Origin: Pseudoalteromonas marina
GTDB taxonomy: Bacteria > Pseudomonadota > Gammaproteobacteria > Enterobacterales > Alteromonadaceae
Assembly: GCF_000238335.3 (NCBI RefSeq)
Contig: NZ_AHCB03000012.1
Location: forward strand, 434,001-498,000
DNA: 64,000 bases
Direction of reading: 5' to 3'
The notes beneath the pieces were generated by a model that saw only the letters and a list, made by a program, of their open reading frames with translations, made no database searches and was not told where the DNA came from. Shown here piece by piece: positions 62,651 through 64,000 of the stretch; position 1 is the first letter of the stretch; each line of letters starts with the position of its first letter. A program made the position numbers and the translations under genes.

Positions 62651-63511
62651 ATGTTAAAAACAATAAAAAATAAGTTGTCACATATAACTATTGCGTTAAG
62701 CGTACTGCTATTAACGAGTTGTTCTGCCTCGTTTACATATAATAATTTAACTTGGTTATCGTCATTTTGGGTTGATGATTACGTCGATTTAAACAAACAA
62801 CAGAACAAGCAATTAAAAGAGATTATTAACACCACACAGCAATGGCACCGCGATACACAGTTGCCAGCATACAAACAAGATATTGAAAATTTAAAGTCGT
62901 TGTTTAATCAAAATCTAAATCATGCTCAATTAAAAGAGCAGGTAGTATTTGCTAGGGCCCACTGGAAAAACCTTCTTGAGCATGCGCATTTTTCGCTTGC
63001 GCAATTAGGGTATACGCTTTCTACAGATCAGCGCGATGAATTTATACAAAATATTCAAGATCAAATTAACGAAGATCGTGAGCAATATAACGAACAATCT
63101 AGTAAAGAGCGCAAAACTAAACGGCTAGAAAACCAGTTAGACTACTACTCAGATTGGCTGGGTAAGCTCACTGACCAGCAAAAGCAACTTATTACAGACG
63201 CAAATAACGAGCATACGGAGTCAGGGGAGCTGTGGCTCGATTACAAACAAACTCGATTAGATGCAGCAAAATTAATAATGGTTGATGGAACACTCTCTGA
63301 AGATGAGTTTGTAACTAAATTAAGCTATGTAATAAAAGAGCGTGAAGCCTTTATGAGCAAAGAGCAATTAGCCATAAATGCCAGCAACCTTGATTTATAT
63401 GTTAATTTATTAATAGAACTAGCCCCGACATTGAATAAAAAACAGCGCGAAAGTGTTAATGATGAATTTGACAGCCTAATTGAAACCCTCAACGATTTAA
63501 TGGAACCGTAA
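62651..63511 (+). CDS. DUF6279 family lipoprotein
   Basis: 286 residues from ATG at 62651 (AGAGGTGAAA upstream). The lipoprotein signal ends LLTSC (near Cys24), and the mature part starts FTYNNLTWLSSFWVDDYVDLN, the hallmark of DUF6279. The rest is helical and charged, with long coiled segments (about 140-180). Function unknown; probably attached to the outer membrane. Confidence 0.88.
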   Translation: MLKTIKNKLSHITIALSVLLLTSCSASFTYNNLTWLSSFWVDDYVDLNKQQNKQLKEIINTTQQWHRDTQLPAYKQDIENLKSLFNQNLNHAQLKEQVVFARAHWKNLLEHAHFSLAQLGYTLSTDQRDEFIQNIQDQINEDREQYNEQSSKERKTKRLENQLDYYSDWLGKLTDQQKQLITDANNEHTESGELWLDYKQTRLDAAKLIMVDGTLSEDEFVTKLSYVIKEREAFMSKEQLAINASNLDLYVNLLIELAPTLNKKQRESVNDEFDSLIETLNDLMEP

Positions 63512-63678
63512 AATTTAAACCTTTACATTGAGTACGAAAATTTCATTTATATAATATAAATATGATCTTACTAAGTAGGCTCAACGTAGGTTAAACGTTT
63601 TTAAAATTAGTCAGTTATTTACAGCTAAATTTTATAGGCTACGAAAATACAAAAATAAAGGATTCTAACGGCACTTAT

Positions 63679-64000
63679 ATGGTAACTGATTTAAAAAGCA
63701 TGCTTGCAACGTGGCACCCTTTACGAGACGAACAGCAATGGGTTTTGGCTACATTGTATAAAATTGAAGGCTCGAGCTACCGTAAGCTAGGCGCCATGAT
63801 GCTTATTTCTAGCTTAGGGCAGCGATTGGGTATGCTCTCCGGTGGGTGCTTAGAGGCAGATATTCAGCGCCACGCCAAACAAGTAATGACCTCCCTTACG
63901 TCAAAAACGATTACCTATGATGCCACCGATGAAGATGACTTAACTTTTCAGTTAGGTATTGGCTGTGGTGGTGTTGTCCATATTGTTTTACAGCCAGTTA
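63679..64000 (+). CDS. XdhC/CoxI family protein, N-terminal part (cut by window end)
   Basis: The frame is open from ATG at 63679 to the last base (107 codons). Clear XdhC/CoxI marks: WVLATLYKIEGSSYRKLGAMML, GMLSGGCLEADIQ with the conserved cysteine, and LGIGCGGVVHIV. These proteins insert or carry molybdenum cofactor for xanthine dehydrogenase-type enzymes. The C-terminal Rossmann domain lies beyond the window. Absent from the usual frame lists only because it lacks a stop here. Confidence 0.9.
   Translation, partial: MVTDLKSMLATWHPLRDEQQWVLATLYKIEGSSYRKLGAMMLISSLGQRLGMLSGGCLEADIQRHAKQVMTSLTSKTITYDATDEDDLTFQLGIGCGGVVHIVLQPV

Noticed and set aside
1..64000. CRISPR array, tRNA/rRNA genes, prophage or intact insertion sequence
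   Set aside because: I found no regularly spaced direct repeats, cloverleaf genes, phage structural genes or transposase frames on either strand.

Overview
The window reads as chromosomal DNA of a marine gammaproteobacterium of the order Alteromonadales, most likely Pseudoalteromonas. This is inferred from the low GC content, the style of the DnaK/DnaJ, Ppc, Cdd and Udp proteins, an Oar-like TonB receptor, a GlyGly-CTERM protein, and families such as DUF6279, TIGR02647 and VF530. I see no rRNA, tRNA, CRISPR array, prophage or intact insertion sequence. Most genes are ordinary chromosomal genes in short operons separated by clear hairpin terminators.

Layout. 1-7.3 kb: the end of an NTF2-like gene, a RegB/RegA-type redox two-component pair with a DUF393 protein, ppiC, a TonB-domain lipoprotein, a FrnE/DsbA-like protein, an M24 peptidase, and a DUF393/SDR/flavin reductase operon. 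7.4-16 kb: ppc, cdd, udp, an arginase-family ureohydrolase, an orphan periplasmic binding protein and a CNNM/CBS membrane protein. 16.4-23 kb: an RND efflux operon (adaptor, pump, outer membrane factor) followed by a TetR regulator; a large palindrome in front of the adaptor is the probable operator. 23.2-28.9 kb: an ECF sigma factor with its RskA-type anti-sigma, and a second operon encoding DUF4331, a cadherin-like lipoprotein, a TPR protein and a HupE/UreJ protein. 29.3-34.5 kb: a phosphatase/diacylglycerol-kinase fusion, small conserved proteins, and hmgA-maiA opposite a MarR regulator. 34.6-42.6 kb: an Oar-like TonB receptor, an S1/P1 nuclease, a PhnD-like binding protein coupled to an uncharacterised membrane protein, and a lipoprotein 5'-nucleotidase, together suggesting use of extracellular nucleic acid and nucleotides. 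42.6-52.5 kb: an unlisted 56-residue protein, a GlyGly-CTERM cyclophilin, MAPEG, a pitrilysin-like peptidase, pqiABC and a thioesterase. 52.7-64 kb: dnaK-dnaJ, ybaK, several small proteins, a DASS transporter, coniferyl aldehyde dehydrogenase, a Sel1 protein, a DUF6279 lipoprotein and the start of an XdhC-family gene.

The best candidate for an undescribed system is the ECF sigma/anti-sigma pair with its DUF4331 operon. The two promoters share an identical 18-base block and both have the form TGCATCC, 16 bases, CGTT, which strongly suggests that the sigma factor controls itself and the four exported or membrane proteins. Second is a pair of diverged, MITE-like intergenic elements (10135-10447 and 51307-51641) with matching inverted ends and a covarying internal hairpin; the second supplies the stop codon of the neighbouring thioesterase gene.
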